Shown one piece after another: positions 33,599 to 44,214 of a stretch of DNA of 64,000 nt. How positions within the stretch are numbered: the stretch's first letter is position 1; the number at the start of each line of letters is the position of its first letter. Source of the DNA: Ahaetulla prasina. Its lineage: Eukaryota > Chordata > Lepidosauria > Squamata > Colubridae. The stretch lies in NCBI RefSeq assembly GCF_028640845.1, contig NC_080546.1, positions 19,809,020-19,873,019 of the forward strand, in the 5' to 3' direction. Under the pieces are notes generated by a model. The model was not told the DNA's origin, did not search any database, and saw nothing but the letters and a program-made list of their open reading frames with translations. Both the position numbers and the translations under genes were made by a program.

Positions 33599-34237
33599 CA
33601 GTAGTGAAATTTGAACCGGTTTACTACCGGTTTGGTGGCTGCGCATACGCTTTGCGTGCCAAATGCATGCTGCGCATGCACATGCACACTGCGCACCATG
33701 CACCAAATGCAAGGTGCGCACATGCACGTGCAGTGCACACCAGAAGGAGGCATGGGAAGGAAGGTAAGTAGAACAGTGTGCCAGGGGTGGGTGGATGATC
33801 AGCTGTGTCACGCAATCTTCGGAGCCAATTTTTTAAACTTTTTTTAAAGCATTTTTACTACCTATTCTCCTAAATAGGTAGTAAAAAATGCTTTAAAAAA
33901 GTTTTTAAAAAAGCTTCCAATGATGTCACACCACAGCTGTGATCGTTGGAGCCTTTATTTTTTTACTTCCTATTCGGGCAAATAGGTTGTAAAAAATGAT
34001 TTTAAAAGTAAAAAAAGAGGCTCTGATGATTGCTTTTAAAAGCATTTTTTATAACCTATTCCTACCATTCGGGCGGGAAAAGCGAGAGAGCCAGAAAGAA
34101 GCGGCAAGCGGACGACTGGGCGATTGGGTTGGCATGGGTGGGGGGACAGGGATTTTTGCTACCAGTTTTCCAAGCCACCTGTCACCATTGCTACCAGATC
34201 AGTTGATCCAGTCCGAACCAGGAGCATTTCACCCGTG
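33599..34237. mobile_element. hAT MITE inside the R4-like LINE
   Basis: Ends CAGTAGTGAAATTTGAACC and CAGGAGCATTTCACCCGTG; flanks ggctacat (33591-33598) and ggctacac (34238-34245) match at 7 of 8. Inside is a long AT-rich hairpin (33833-33905, aaagcatttttactacctatt paired with its inverse) and CpG-rich tgcgcatgc words. Confidence 0.8.
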
Positions 34238-34370
34238 GGCTACACCCTCCCAAGTCCAGATGGGAGATTCCACAAAAGGTCATGGAGAATAATAGGGCTA
34301 AGATCCTATGGGATTTCCAGACCAGATGGATTGGCAGACATTGTGATAGTAGAGGGCTAGAACACAGTGC

Positions 34371-34875
34371 TATATAAAAAAGAGAATGCTAGGTAAGATG
34401 CCCAGAATACTTATAGTTAATAAAGATTTATTAAAAATTATTCCTATACTTACATCATTGGAGATTCACTCAGTCAGTGTGTGAGTGGAGTCTAGATTGC
34501 AGTGAGATGAGTAGTCCATGGACGTTGCTCACAAAGGGTTTGCTTTCATTGGAGAAGTTTGATAGCCTTTCAACTTCTCTCTCCATAAGGATCAACATAA
34601 TGTACAAGAAGCTGCACTTAGAACTTTTGTGACAATGCAATGACTCTAGACTGATGACACCTTCAACCCTGCCTTCCACCCGAGCCCCTTTTTCTCCTAC
34701 ATATTTTTTCTTTGATAATATATGTATTTCTATCATGAGTACTTTTGTGTTTTGTGTCTTTTTTCTTTTTATTATTTTAAAACAACAGAAAGAAATATTA
34801 AAAAGTGAAAACACATTATTTTGCTTCTGATATCTTGGCGGGAATTCTCCAGTCAGAGCCCAACTCTAAGTGAAT
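34371..34875. other. unassigned stretch
   Basis: Nothing recognised. Confidence 0.4.
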
Positions 34876-34952
34876 CCTAACTCCTTTATAGCAATAGCAA
34901 TATGGCTTAGACTTATATATTGCCCCATAGTGCTTTACAACACTCTCTAAAC

Positions 34953-35085
34953 CAGGCCTCTGAAACTGGCGGCCCAGGGGCCAGATATGGCCTGCACAGT
35001 CCATGCCCACCCCAGCTCCGCAAAGGCAAAAACATTGCAATATGTCACAATACAACCCACGATGCAATCGGGTCTGACACCCCTG
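34953..35085. mobile_element. hAT MITE (GTGTCAAAC-type) in a SINE
   Basis: Ends CAGGCCTCTGAAACTGG and GGGTCTGACACCCCTG; perfect 8-bp flank ctctaaac (34945-34952, 35086-35093). Confidence 0.9.
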
Positions 35086-35132
35086 CTCTAAACATTTTAC
35101 AATGTCAGAATATTGCCCCCAGCAACCTGGGC

Positions 35133-35330
35133 CAGGGGAGGGTTCTACTTACCTTTACTACTGGTTCGCAACGGGACTGCACACGTGAGATCGCTTCACT
35201 CACGTGCACACGGAGCTTCTGCGCATGTGCAGATCACCTATGACAACATCTGGGACAGTTGGCGGAACTTCACGCCAGTTGTACTACCGGTTCTATAGAA
35301 CCGGTCTGAACTGGGGGCAACCCACCACTG
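35133..35330. mobile_element. hAT MITE (ACCGGTT family) in a SINE
   Basis: Starts CAGGGGAGGGTTCTACTTACC and ends GGGGGCAACCCACCACTG; flanks acctgggc and atttgggc match at 6 of 8. Inside are tactactggttcgc and ccggttctatagaaccgg. Confidence 0.75.
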
Positions 35331-35469
35331 ATTTGGGCCCTCATTTTATCAACCTCAAAAGGATGGAAGGCTGAATCACCCTTGAATCCTATCAGGATCA
35401 AACTCCAGCCAGAGGGCAGAGTTTGCCTGCAATACTGCATTCTAACCACTGCACCACCAGGGCTCCTTT

Positions 35470-36200
35470 ATCTATCAGATATATAGATTACATAGCTGTA
35501 TGGATGGCTTATCCCTCCCCAAGGAGAAACAAGTTACTATAGAAAGCACCCTGTGTGGAAGGCAGAACAGAACAAAACAATAACTATGCTAATGCTGCTT
35601 TTATCACCACACAAATGGAGGTAAAATAAGATGTTTTAATAGCGTGAACTTTGTTGACAATTTTTGAAAGGAGATTTTACAACGTTTTTGGAAATGAGAA
35701 AACAAAGACAAGGAAAAAAAGTTACTAAAGCTTACATATGCTTTTTAAAAATACACCACATTTATATTATTTTAGCTTGGGTAAATTTATTAATTGCCAT
35801 CCGCACCGCTGAATTTGAAATGTGTTTTGAACAATTTATCAGATTCCTACAGTGAGAGGACACACGGTATAACAAGGAGGTTTGTGATACTGCTTTCTGA
35901 ACTTGACAGATTCTTATAGACTTTCCCAAATAATATTTCCTTTGCTTTCCCCCCCAATGTCAAAAACCTTCTGGAGAGAAATAATAGAACATCTGACTGA
36001 GAAAGAGATTCATAAGAAGAGCTCCACTAAAACAGACCAGGATCCATTTTAGTTCGCCATTTTGGTTCTCACAATGTAAACCCAACACCCCTAGAATGGT
36101 CAGAAGCAGGAGACAGAGACAGCAAAATACTTCTCTTATTGCATTATTTTGCTGCAATTGATATTTGGAGGTATGATGCCTCCAGTTTGGAGGTAACATC
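35470..36200. other. unassigned stretch
   Basis: Nothing recognised. Confidence 0.4.
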
Positions 36201-36213
36201 CAATCTTCTAGGG

Positions 36214-36334
36214 CAGGAGTGTGAAACCCAATCACATCTCAGGCCGTATTGTGATGTATTGCGATGTTTTTTGCCATTACGGAGGTGGGGTGAGCGTGGC
36301 CTGCGTGGGCCATATCCGGCCTGCGGGCCACCTG
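36214..36334. mobile_element. hAT MITE (GTGTCAAAC-type)
   Basis: Ends CAGGAGTGTGAAACCC and GCGGGCCACCTG; flanks ttctaggg (36206-36213) and ttctagag (36335-36342) match at 7 of 8. Confidence 0.75.
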
Positions 36335-36342
36335 TTCTAGAG

Positions 36343-36435
36343 TGTCCAACTTCGGCAATTTTAAGGAATGGTGACTTTGGATTTCTGGGAGTTGAAGTCC
36401 ACAAGTCTTAAAGTTACCAAGGTTGGATACACGTG
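36343..36435. mobile_element. palindromic hAT MITE remnant
   Basis: tgtccaacttcggcaatttt at left, 'gggagttgaagtccacaag' and 'ttaccaaggttggatacacg' at right. The outer octamer ttccaaaa (36436-36443) differs from ttctagag only by transitions, so the same target may have been used as by its neighbour. Confidence 0.55.
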
Positions 36436-36443
36436 TTCCAAAA

Positions 36444-37205
36444 CAATAGCCTTTACACACCTGTAATCCATTTATTTGTCCAATATCCCTTTAAAGCCTT
36501 CCCAGTTAATTTTCATCAGCTTATTTTATGGTAATGATTTCTAGAGATTAATTATGTTGCAGAAGATTTTTCTAAATGTCTTTCAAATCATCTTCACTGG
36601 ATGCTGATTGGATGCAGTGACTGTAACTATATTCCAGTTCCCAGATAAGGATACACTATAGCTTCATATAAGGATGTTATAGTGATGGGATTTATATATA
36701 TGTATATATACTTTCAATCACTTTTGTAATGATCCCTAGCATGGAAATGGTATTTTTCACATCTGCCATACACTGAATTAATATCTTCATTGAACTATCC
36801 ACTGTATCCCCAAGATCTTTTTCTTGGTTAAGTAGCTTAAATCCCTTCGGGATATATGTGAAGTTTGCATTTTCTGCTCAATGTGCATCAGTTCACATTT
36901 ATTTAAACTGAATTGCTTTTGCCATGTGGTTGAACATTCACTGAGTTTAAAGAGATCCTTTTAGAGCTCTTCACAGTCACGCTTGCTCTTTACAATTCTG
37001 AATGGTTAGCATCACTGCAAATGCGGCCAGTTCACTTGCCTATCTCTTAAGTCAAGATTGTCCATGAACAAGGGAAAAAGCACTGCAACACAGAACCATA
37101 TTTTACTTCCCAATAATACCAGTGTTATTCCTACTCTTTCCTTTTGAGTACAAGGAAGACATATTCTACGATAATTTGCTCCTCTGAATTTCATATAAGT
37201 ACCAT
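36444..37205. other. old, possibly LINE-derived stretch
   Basis: Reads like an ancient, heavily mutated interspersed repeat (tccccaagatctttttcttgg, 'agcatcactgcaaatgcgg') but I could not fix its family. Confidence 0.3.
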
Positions 37206-37212
37206 TTATATT

Positions 37213-37514
37213 GGGGTCAAGATGTCTCAGTGGTTAAAGTCGCTGATCTTGTCAGTTGGAAAGCTGACAGCCTGAGTTTGAGATCCAAGTGCCATGCAAT
37301 GGGTGAGCTCCTGGTCCCTTGCCCCAGCTCCTGCCCAGCTAGGAGTGCAAAAGCATGCAAAAGAGAGTAGATAAATAGGTACCACTTTGATGGGAAGGTA
37401 ACAGCTTTCTGTAAGCCTTTGGTGTATAATCATGCTGGCCACATGACCATGAAAAACGTCTTCGGACAATGTGGGCTCCCTCGGCCAAGAAGCGGAGATG
37501 AGCACTACACCCTA
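37213..37514 (+). mobile_element. older tRNA-derived SINE related to the CTTTACC-tail family
   Basis: Head 'gatgtctcagtggttaaag', B-box-like 'tttgagatccaagtgc', then 'gaaggtaacagctttctg', 'ggccacatgaccatg', 'aacgtcttcggacaatg' and 'ggagatgagcacta'. The body follows the SINE at 53106-53463 but is more diverged, and the tail is replaced by a hAT MITE. Confidence 0.65.
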
Positions 37515-37517
37515 GAG

Positions 37518-37702
37518 CAGTAGTGGGTTTCAAATCCCGTTGCTACTGGTTCATTTGTGGGCACTTGAGCGCAACGCTTCTGCACATGCACAGAAACTTC
37601 TGCCCATGTGTAGAGACATCCAGGTGGGTGGGCAGAGCCTCCTGCTGCCACTGCTGCTACCAATTTGCCCGATCCAGGGTGAACCGGTAGCAACCCACCA
37701 CA
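37518..37702. mobile_element. hAT MITE (ACCGGTT family)
   Basis: Starts CAGTAGTGGGTTTCAAATCC and ends ggtagcaacccaccaca. The last bases are mutated and no clear octamer flank remains. Confidence 0.65.
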
Positions 37703-37704
37703 AC

Positions 37705-38810
37705 TGGACAGAGAAACTTTTATCATTTTACCATTTATATTACTAAATGTTTCCTTGCATCTAAAAGTAAGCAGAATAAATACTTTTAAAAGTTATTCCA
37801 TTTTTTTACACACTTTATATTATTCCGCAGCTCATAAATCAAATATATTCTAAGTGCATATTCTCTGTTTGGATGATTTTGAAGGATTGAATGGATAGGT
37901 TCAATTTCCCATCATTTATTTCCTCTGTTTGTTTGTTTTTGTCATGCACTCATAAAATGTGCACTGTAGACATGTACAATAACTCTTGGTCAAATTGAGT
38001 GATTTATTTCATCCTACAACTATCCCTTGATAAGGTGTCCAAGAAAAATCCTGATAAACTATTCCCAGTCAGTTTTCCCTTCCTTAATGAACAGACCTTA
38101 ATCCTTCTTGCTGATGTTTGGAATCGTTTTTACTAAACCTCAACCAGGTTTCCAGATGTTGTTTCATAAACATTTCCTGTGATGCTTGGGCTTGCTTTCT
38201 ATCTGATAACCTCTTTCCCCACTTTCATATTAAAGGAGATTATCCTCAAAGAGATGTGGAAGTCTAAATAAACATGAGAAATTGACAGCTAACACAGAGA
38301 TAATTCTGTTTCAAGGGATTTGATCTCCTGACAGAGAGCAGCGTCCAACCGTTTTTGCTAAATTTTGATTGCGAAATGTGCATTCTTTATTAGCGGTAAA
38401 ATGCAAACCAGGAGAGTTGAAATTCAAGGGTGCTTGTACGGCTCACTGAAGAGACACCAATTACTTTGCAAACAAATGCAGAAGGAACTTTCGCTGCAGT
38501 TTCCAAAACTAGAGCAGCGTATATACTCTTCCAATTATGAAGATTATGAGACAAAATAACCTAAGCATTATTATATTATATATCACTTAACTGATATAAA
38601 TTATGCACACTTTCATTATTTATTTGCATAATTTATTCTGTTGTGACTCGAGGAGGGAAAGAACTTCTGCAGTCTTAACTATTCCGCTCTGTTTCTTTTA
38701 AACTTCGAGTTGCATGTGATAGCACTTTCGAAAAATTAATGCTTATATGCAGAACTCAAGGAATTGGAAGCTTGCATTGTATATGTTTGAGAAGCAAAGG
38801 TCCTCAGAAC
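37705..38810. other. AT-rich stretch, nothing recognised
   Basis: No repeat, exon or RNA gene supported. Confidence 0.45.
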
Positions 38811-38819
38811 TGTCTAGTC

Positions 38820-39140
38820 GAGGGGGGTCAAACTCAGTTTCATTGAGGGCTGCATCAGGGTTGTGTTTGACCCCGGGAGCGCAGGGGGGCATTGCCAGGG
38901 TAGGCGTGGCCAGCTTGACGTCACTCATGTCATTCTGCCAGCAAAAACAAGGTCCCGAGCTCCATTTTCGGCTGCCACGGCCTCCTGCAGCACTGCCAGT
39001 GAAAACAGAGCTTGGGAGGGCTCCGTTTTCATTGGCAGAAGCAGCGCGGGCTGGTCCTTCGCCGTTTCCAGGCCCATGGGCCAGTTCTAAGTACCCCGTT
39101 GGCCAGATATGGACCCCGGGCCTTGAGTTTGACACCCCTG
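38820..39140. mobile_element. hAT MITE, CAGGGGTGTCAAACTC family
   Basis: Left end gaggggggtcaaactcag (first bases mutated), right end CTTGAGTTTGACACCCCTG. Flanks gtctagtc (38812-38819) and gtgtagtc (39141-39148) match at 7 of 8. Longer open frames across it are accidental. Confidence 0.75.
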
Positions 39141-39149
39141 GTGTAGTCC

Positions 39150-40075
39150 ATTTTGTGATTGGATATTCAACTCAGAAACCTTCTTCCCTTGTGTTGATTC
39201 ATCCAAATTTCTTCCTGATTCTTGGACATTGTTTAGGATCCTGGCAGCATCACCCTTCCATTATCTCTAAAAAAAAATATCACATGAATATTAGGATTTT
39301 TTATGAAAGTAGTATGGCAGATAGTTGGAACATCCAATGGAAAAGAAATGAGCTCAATTTTCTGTAAATTGATGCTGGGGTGAGGTGTGAATGATTTACT
39401 TTTATTACTTAGCTTTCAAAGGTACCTGCAGCATTTTTGCTTTTTAATCAGATTTTGTAATGAAGTAAATCACTACTCGGAGAAGAAATGTGCAGAATTT
39501 TGTGGAAATGATGCCTCTTAATTATCATTCTTTAAAGAAAGTTCCTATCATTTTCTTTCTGTTTGTTTGAATGGGAAATTTGCAATGAAATTGAATCTTA
39601 CTGTAAGAAATACCTGTGACAAATTACAATCAGTGGTTGAAGGGATTTTATAATGAAGAAGATGGTTGATGGACTATTCATGCTATCTTCTAAATAGTAT
39701 GAAAAATGCAAGAAATTAACGTACTCATCTTTTATCTAAACAAAAAAAAGTATGTATCACCCAAGCCAGTCAGGCAGAAACGTTGCTGTTAAGAACAAGT
39801 GATGGAAATCAATATGGTGTGTAAATGGTTAAAGTAAGAATTTCATAGTCTTTTTGTCAACACCCTCAGTCTGCTGTGCTAAAGTAACATCATATCTAAT
39901 TTAAGGCATCATCCCAAACCAGAGATTGATAAGTAGATCTATCGGATCCTGAATCCAAAATTCTGTCTTGTCTCTTCTTTCTACCATGACTTCAGTAGAT
40001 GTCATATACTTCCAAATCCATTGGAGTAGTTAGTGACTGCACAGACATGCTCTTTTTTTAATCTTGTCCTTTCCA
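39150..40075. other. AT-rich stretch, nothing recognised
   Basis: No feature supported. Confidence 0.45.
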
Positions 40076-40079
40076 AATC

Positions 40080-40575
40080 TTTCTTCTTCCTGTGTGATAT
40101 CTGTCATCGGACATTGGCGATCATGTTGGCGATCCTATTTTTATGAACAGCCACACAAAAAAGTGCTGCTGAATTTTGTCCAAACAAGTCCCTTAGATTT
40201 TGAAGCCATGATGTTCTTCTTCTGCCTGGACTTCATTTGCCTTCAATTTTTTCCCTGGAGGATTAAGTGAAGTATCTAACATTCTTCTATTTCACTCAAA
40301 GTTGCTAAGTGTAATCATCTTGTCTAGTTCATCTTCTTCCTGCATCACATCTATAAATATGTCAGCTTTTTCTTCCTAATAATGAGCTAAATTATCGTTT
40401 GTAATAATTATCTCAGGGGAGAAATTATCCAGAAATCCAGGGCTGATTGAGATGTTCTTTTTGTAGTCCACAGTAAATAATTCTAAATCCATAATTCAAA
40501 AGTTTCAAGCTTCTTTTTCTCTTTCTCAGTTTCCAGCTTTCACAGCTATATATTACTACTGGAAATATTGAACAA
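40080..40575 (-). pseudogene. RTE-type LINE ORF2 C terminus, decayed
   Basis: In minus sense it reads a broken SCES(W)KLRKR block near 40535-40565 and then, near 40100-40260, GRRRTSWLQNLRD, LFGQNSAALF and NRIANMIANVR. These match the C-terminal region of RTE-clade reverse transcriptases. Stops and shifts separate the pieces. Confidence 0.6.
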
Positions 40576-40589
40576 TCTTTTATCAAAGA

Positions 40590-40680
40590 TTGATAATCTT
40601 TTGTCTGGGATGGTACAAGATCTCCTGCCTTGGGCTGAGGGTTAGATTAGAAGACCTCCAAGTCACTTCCAGCCCTATGA
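40590..40680 (+). mobile_element. CR1 3' end
   Basis: 'aatcttttgtctgggatgg', 'tcctgccttgggctgaggg', 'agaagacctccaagtcac' and 'tatgattctattc' are a diverged CR1 terminus that leads into the pentamer tract. Confidence 0.7.
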
Positions 40681-40776
40681 TTCTATTCTATTCTATTCTA
40701 TTCTATTCTATTCTATTCTATTCTATTCTATTCTATTCTACTCTACTCTACTCTACTCTACTCTACTCTACTCTAT
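40676..40776. repeat. (TTCTA)n / (CTCTA)n microsatellite
   Basis: About 13 TTCTA units then about 7 CTCTA units, continuous with the CR1 tail from which it grew. Confidence 0.95.
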
Positions 40777-40779
40777 CTT

Positions 40780-41575
40780 TAATATGGTCATAGACCAGTA
40801 TAAGGAGGACAGGGTACAGCCAATATTTTAAAAAATATAGAAGACACATAAAAGTTATAAAAAGCTAAAAGCCATAAAAACATAAAAGATGCATAAAAAA
40901 CAAGAGTCTAAAATAATTCTAAAGGTTGAGTAGGAGCATTACATGAGTGTAGGGAAACAAAGTTTAATATATAAAAGACTACATCAGTCTAAGTACAGAG
41001 CACCATGTTATGACAAACAAGATGTTCATTAAGTCTACTTTCATAATCTGATGAATTTAAACACTGCTATATTAGAAGGTACTAAATGTAATACTTTCCA
41101 TACAGTAAGCTGGGCTCCCAAATAGGATTAGCAGTACTCCATAAATACATGACCTGCATCTGCTGCATATCAATAACCATTAAGTGATGTTTTCAGGAGA
41201 AGACAAAATTTGTTTACTGAACTGAAATCTAATGAAAGAGATATGGAATTAGAATTGGTCTTCCTTTGCGCTTTTTTTCCTCTCCATCCTATGAAGTACA
41301 GATTTATCAAATTCATTTAGATTAGCTTTCCTCCCTGCCCATTAGTTCTGATTACAGAAGAAGATATCCTTTGTCCAAAATTTGAAGTCCTTTAGATAGT
41401 GCCCAGGAAGGATTAAATTTGGTCTGTCCATTCACTGCATTGAAGAGCTTGGTGTTCATATAGCATTTTGGAAGCAAAGGCAATGTTCCTATTTGCATGG
41501 TGTCTTTCATAGACGTGAAGCTATGGGAATGGGCAGGGCAATGCACTTTGTCTCAAAGCTTGTATTTGAGCAATG
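40780..41575. other. unassigned stretch
   Basis: Nothing recognised. Confidence 0.4.
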
Positions 41576-41579
41576 ACTG

Positions 41580-42481
41580 TATTGGGAGAAATATCTGGTT
41601 CAGTTCTAAGCCAGGAGAAAGGCTCTGGAGGCAAAATGGACATTGGACGCTGATTGGAAAAAGGGTTTAATGGTGAATCAGAATCACCAAGCACATGGTT
41701 CTGGGTAGCTAACCACATGGAGTTGAGTGTGGATTACTTTTATACCTTTCCTTGGGCTTTGCACTTAAATTTCCTGTTCTTGGGCAAGAACATGTATTCT
41801 ATTAGCTGTTGTAGGGGTCATAGCTGGCTCTGTAGGTTGTCTGAGCCAAGCTTGGTTGAAGCTTGGTCTGCTGATAAAATGAAGCGGCTTGTTGGGCAAT
41901 TCATATTGTGGATGAGGGCTAATACTACCTTTGTTCAGAACAGTGGTGTGTTTCACATTTTTTTACTACCGGTTCTGTGGGTGTGGCTTGGTGGTTGTGG
42001 CATGGTGGGAATGGCTTGGTGGGAACAGCAGGTGAAGGATACTGTAAAATCTCCATTCCCTCCCAAATCCAGGGGAAGGTTACTGCAAAATCCTCATTTC
42101 CTCCTGATCAGCTTGGATTTGGGAGGCAGAGAATAGATGGGGGCAGGGCCATGCAGAATTTTTACTACCAGTTCTCCGAAGTACTCAAAATTTCTGCTAC
42201 TGGTTCTCTAGAACTGGTCAGAACCTGCTGAAACCCACCTCTGGTTCAGACCTTGCTGCAGGCAACTTGCTTACAAATAGAGCTACCTAGATCTCAATAA
42301 GCTCTTTATCTCTTAAGTGCTGACATCTGCTGAGGGCGATCAAGAAATGTGGGGTTTGCTTTCTGTCTCCAAGAGCATGTTTCTCAATTTATCATCCAGG
42401 GAAATATAAAATTCTGCCTTTTTTAATATTTCCCAAAATACTTCATTCTTCTAGGAGAGGGGTGGGTGCTAACTTTCCTCA
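41580..42481 (-). mobile_element. solo LTR, family E copy 2, with hAT insert
   Basis: Plus strand from tattgggagaaatatctgg to gctaactttcctca; flanks actg and gctg match at 3 of 4. It shares 'aatcagaaccaccaagcac...atgg', 'tttataccttt' and 'aagaacatgtattctatt' with the other copies. A hAT MITE sits at 41941-42243. Confidence 0.65.
41941..42243. mobile_element. hAT MITE in LTR family E
   Basis: Ends CAGTGGTGTGTTTCACATT and GCTGAAACCCACCTCTG; flanks gttcagaa (41933-41940) and gttcagac (42244-42251) match at 7 of 8. Confidence 0.8.
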
Positions 42482-42714
42482 GCTGTGTAGGAACAACGTG
42501 CTGGTTCATGCAAAGCAGCAACTTCTCTCCACTGGAATGCACTTGTAACTTGCCTGAAGCAAAGGCTATTTTATAATCCCAGTTTGCTTATGTCAATTTT
42601 GGAAGAAGCCCCAGACTGCCTGTATCAGTTTTACTATTTGTTATTTCAGGCCTCAATGTCTTCGTTTTACTATTTTTTTTTAACTTGCTTCTGACTTTGC
42701 ATAATATTTACACT

Positions 42715-43421
42715 TGTTGGAAGAAATAACCAGGTCCAGTTTCAAGCTGGGAGAAAGACACTGGAAACACAGAGGCTAATTGGAAAGATGGGTTTAATGA
42801 TGAACAGAACCACCAAGCACATGTGATTCTGGGTAGCTGACCACATGGAGTTGAGAGCCAGGGGTTTTTATAACATCTCTTGGGCTTTGCACCTGAACTT
42901 CCTGTTCCTGGGCAAGAACATGTATTCTATTGTCAGAGTCACATGGGGCCATGTACAAATCCTAGGAGTTTGTCTGAGCTAAGCTTGTTTGAGGTTTGGC
43001 TGATGCAATGAAGGGGCTTGTTGGGCAATTCCTATTATGGCTGAGGGCTAATCCTACCTTTGTTCAGACTTTGCTGCAGGGAGTAATGGATCACCAAATC
43101 TGCATTTCTAAAAGCTGGCCTCATCTTTTTTTTATTATTATTTGAATTTATATCCCGCCCTTCTCTGAAGACTCAGGGCGGCTTACACCGTGTTAAGCAA
43201 TAGTCTTCATCCATTTGTATATTATATACAAAGTCAACTTTTATTGCCCCCAACAATCTGGGTCCTCTTAGTATCTGCTTGGAGCTGGGGCTCTGAGTTT
43301 CTGTCCTCCTTGAGATTTTTTATTTCTCTTTTAGGGAAAATATTTTATCCTGCCTTTTTAAAATAGTTCTCAAAATTTTTCATTCTTCTTTTAGGATAGG
43401 GGTGGGTGCTAACTTTTTACA
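42715..43421 (-). mobile_element. solo LTR, family E copy 3, with SINE insert
   Basis: Plus strand from TGTTGGAAGAAATAACC to GCTAACTTTTTACA, 4-bp flank CACT at 42711-42714 and 43422-43425. Minus sense: TGTAAAAAGTTAGC start, TATAAAA box (plus tttttata, about 42865-42872), ATTAAA near 42795-42802, TTCTTCCAACA end. A SINE fragment lies at 43133-43266. Confidence 0.8.
43133..43266 (-). mobile_element. SINE 3' fragment in LTR family E
   Basis: 'gaatttatatcccgccc', 'cagggcggcttacaccgtg', 'tatatacaaagtcaactt' and 'caacaatctgggtcctc' are the 3' half of the SINE seen whole at 43949-44207. Confidence 0.75.
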
Positions 43422-43429
43422 CACTGAAG

Positions 43430-43884
43430 CAGGGGTGAAATCTAAAAAATTTCCCTACCGGTTCTGTGAGCGTGGCTTAATTGGTGGGTGTGGCTTGGTG
43501 GTCAGGTGACTGAATGGGCATAGTCAATAATAATAAATAATAAAAATAATAAAGTATACAAAACTTGGGAGGCATCGGTCTACTTTCTTTAAAAATAGAG
43601 GCCCTGGTCTACCAATTGCCTTTTACTGACAGGCCCCGGTCTACTTTCTTTAAAAATACTACAGCGCTGATCAGCTGTAGTGCGGCCCTTTGAAGTGCCG
43701 TGGCAGTCATTTAAGGCCGTTTGCAGCTATATCACCACCGAGACCTTCAGGGACAGAGAAGAGGAACAACGAGGCATGGGCAGTGGGGGGGGGCAGGGAT
43801 TTTTGCTACCGGTTCTCCGAACTACCTGCCCCCATCGCTACCGAATCGCGTGATCCGGTCCAAAACAGGAGCATTTCACCCCTT
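43430..43884. mobile_element. hAT MITE (ACCGGTT family, GGAGCATTTCACC end)
   Basis: Starts CAGGGGTGAAATC, ends acaggagcatttcacccctt; perfect 8-bp flank cactgaag (43422-43429, 43885-43892). Four bases of the flank are also the LTR flank, so it entered right at the LTR edge. Confidence 0.85.
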
Positions 43885-43948
43885 CACTGAAGGAAAAAGA
43901 GGGTTGAATATGCATGCATGTTCAAATATTTGGTATTTGCTTCAAAAA

Positions 43949-44207
43949 GGGCCGGGATAGCTCAGGCAGTAGAGAAGCCTGTTATTAGAACACAGAGCCT
44001 GCAATTACTGCAGGTTCGAGCCCGGCCCAAGGTTGACTCAGCCTTCCACCCTTTATAAGGTAGGTAAAATGAGGACCCAGATTGTTGGGGGGGCAATAAG
44101 TTGACTTTGTAAAAAAAATATACAAATAGAATGAGACTATTGCCTTATACATTGTAAGCCACCCTGAGTCTTCGGAGAAGGGCGGGGTATAAATGTAAAC
44201 AAACAAA
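43949..44207 (+). mobile_element. full-length tRNA-derived SINE (CCGCCCTGAGTC tail)
   Basis: A box atagctcaggcagt near 43957, B box GGTTCGAGCCC (44013-44023), 'ccttccaccctttataaggt', 'gaggacccagattgttgggg', 'agttgactttgta', then 'gtaagccaccctgagtcttc' and an AAACAAAC tail. Copies: 20927-21195, 28423-28688, and fragments at 13955 and 43133. Confidence 0.9.
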
Positions 44208-44214
44208 CAAAAAA

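Larger units (their letters stand above)
32650..34370 (+). pseudogene. R4-clade (Dong/Rex6-like) LINE, decayed
   Basis: Frame-shifted pieces of a reverse transcriptase: CGIYQGDALSPLLFYI (32703-32750), NPLSQII (about 32758-32780), LYTADTKL where YxDD is expected (32832-32855, so the catalytic pair is damaged), 'YKYLG'-like region near 33035, RLYIRQKEGGLGLMSV (33310-33360), and after the inserts 'ILWDF' near 34301-34316, the start of the restriction-like endonuclease region. Many stops. It is cut by hAT MITEs at 33442-33576 and 33599-34237. Clade is judged from motif wording and is inference. Confidence 0.6.
34878..35466 (-). mobile_element. tRNA-derived SINE carrying two hAT MITEs
   Basis: Minus sense: head with ctggtggtgcagtggttag near 35446-35464, B-box region gagtttgatcctgatagg, body 'gggccctcattttatcaacc' inverse, and tail 'taagccatattgctattgcta' at 34886-34906. 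Two hAT MITEs (34953-35085 and 35133-35330) split it into three pieces. Confidence 0.75.

Noticed and set aside
36444..37205. ancient LINE or conserved element
   Set aside because: Wording resembles old interspersed repeats but no motif or boundary could be fixed, so it is left unassigned.
38747..39367. 206-codon plus-strand frame
   Set aside because: It runs through the hAT MITE at 38820-39140 and unrelated flanks; no domain and no homologous layout.
43949..44207. tRNA gene
   Set aside because: A and B boxes belong to a SINE head, repeated at 20927 and 28423 with a non-tRNA body and tail. The same holds for the Sauria and CTTTACC-tail SINEs.
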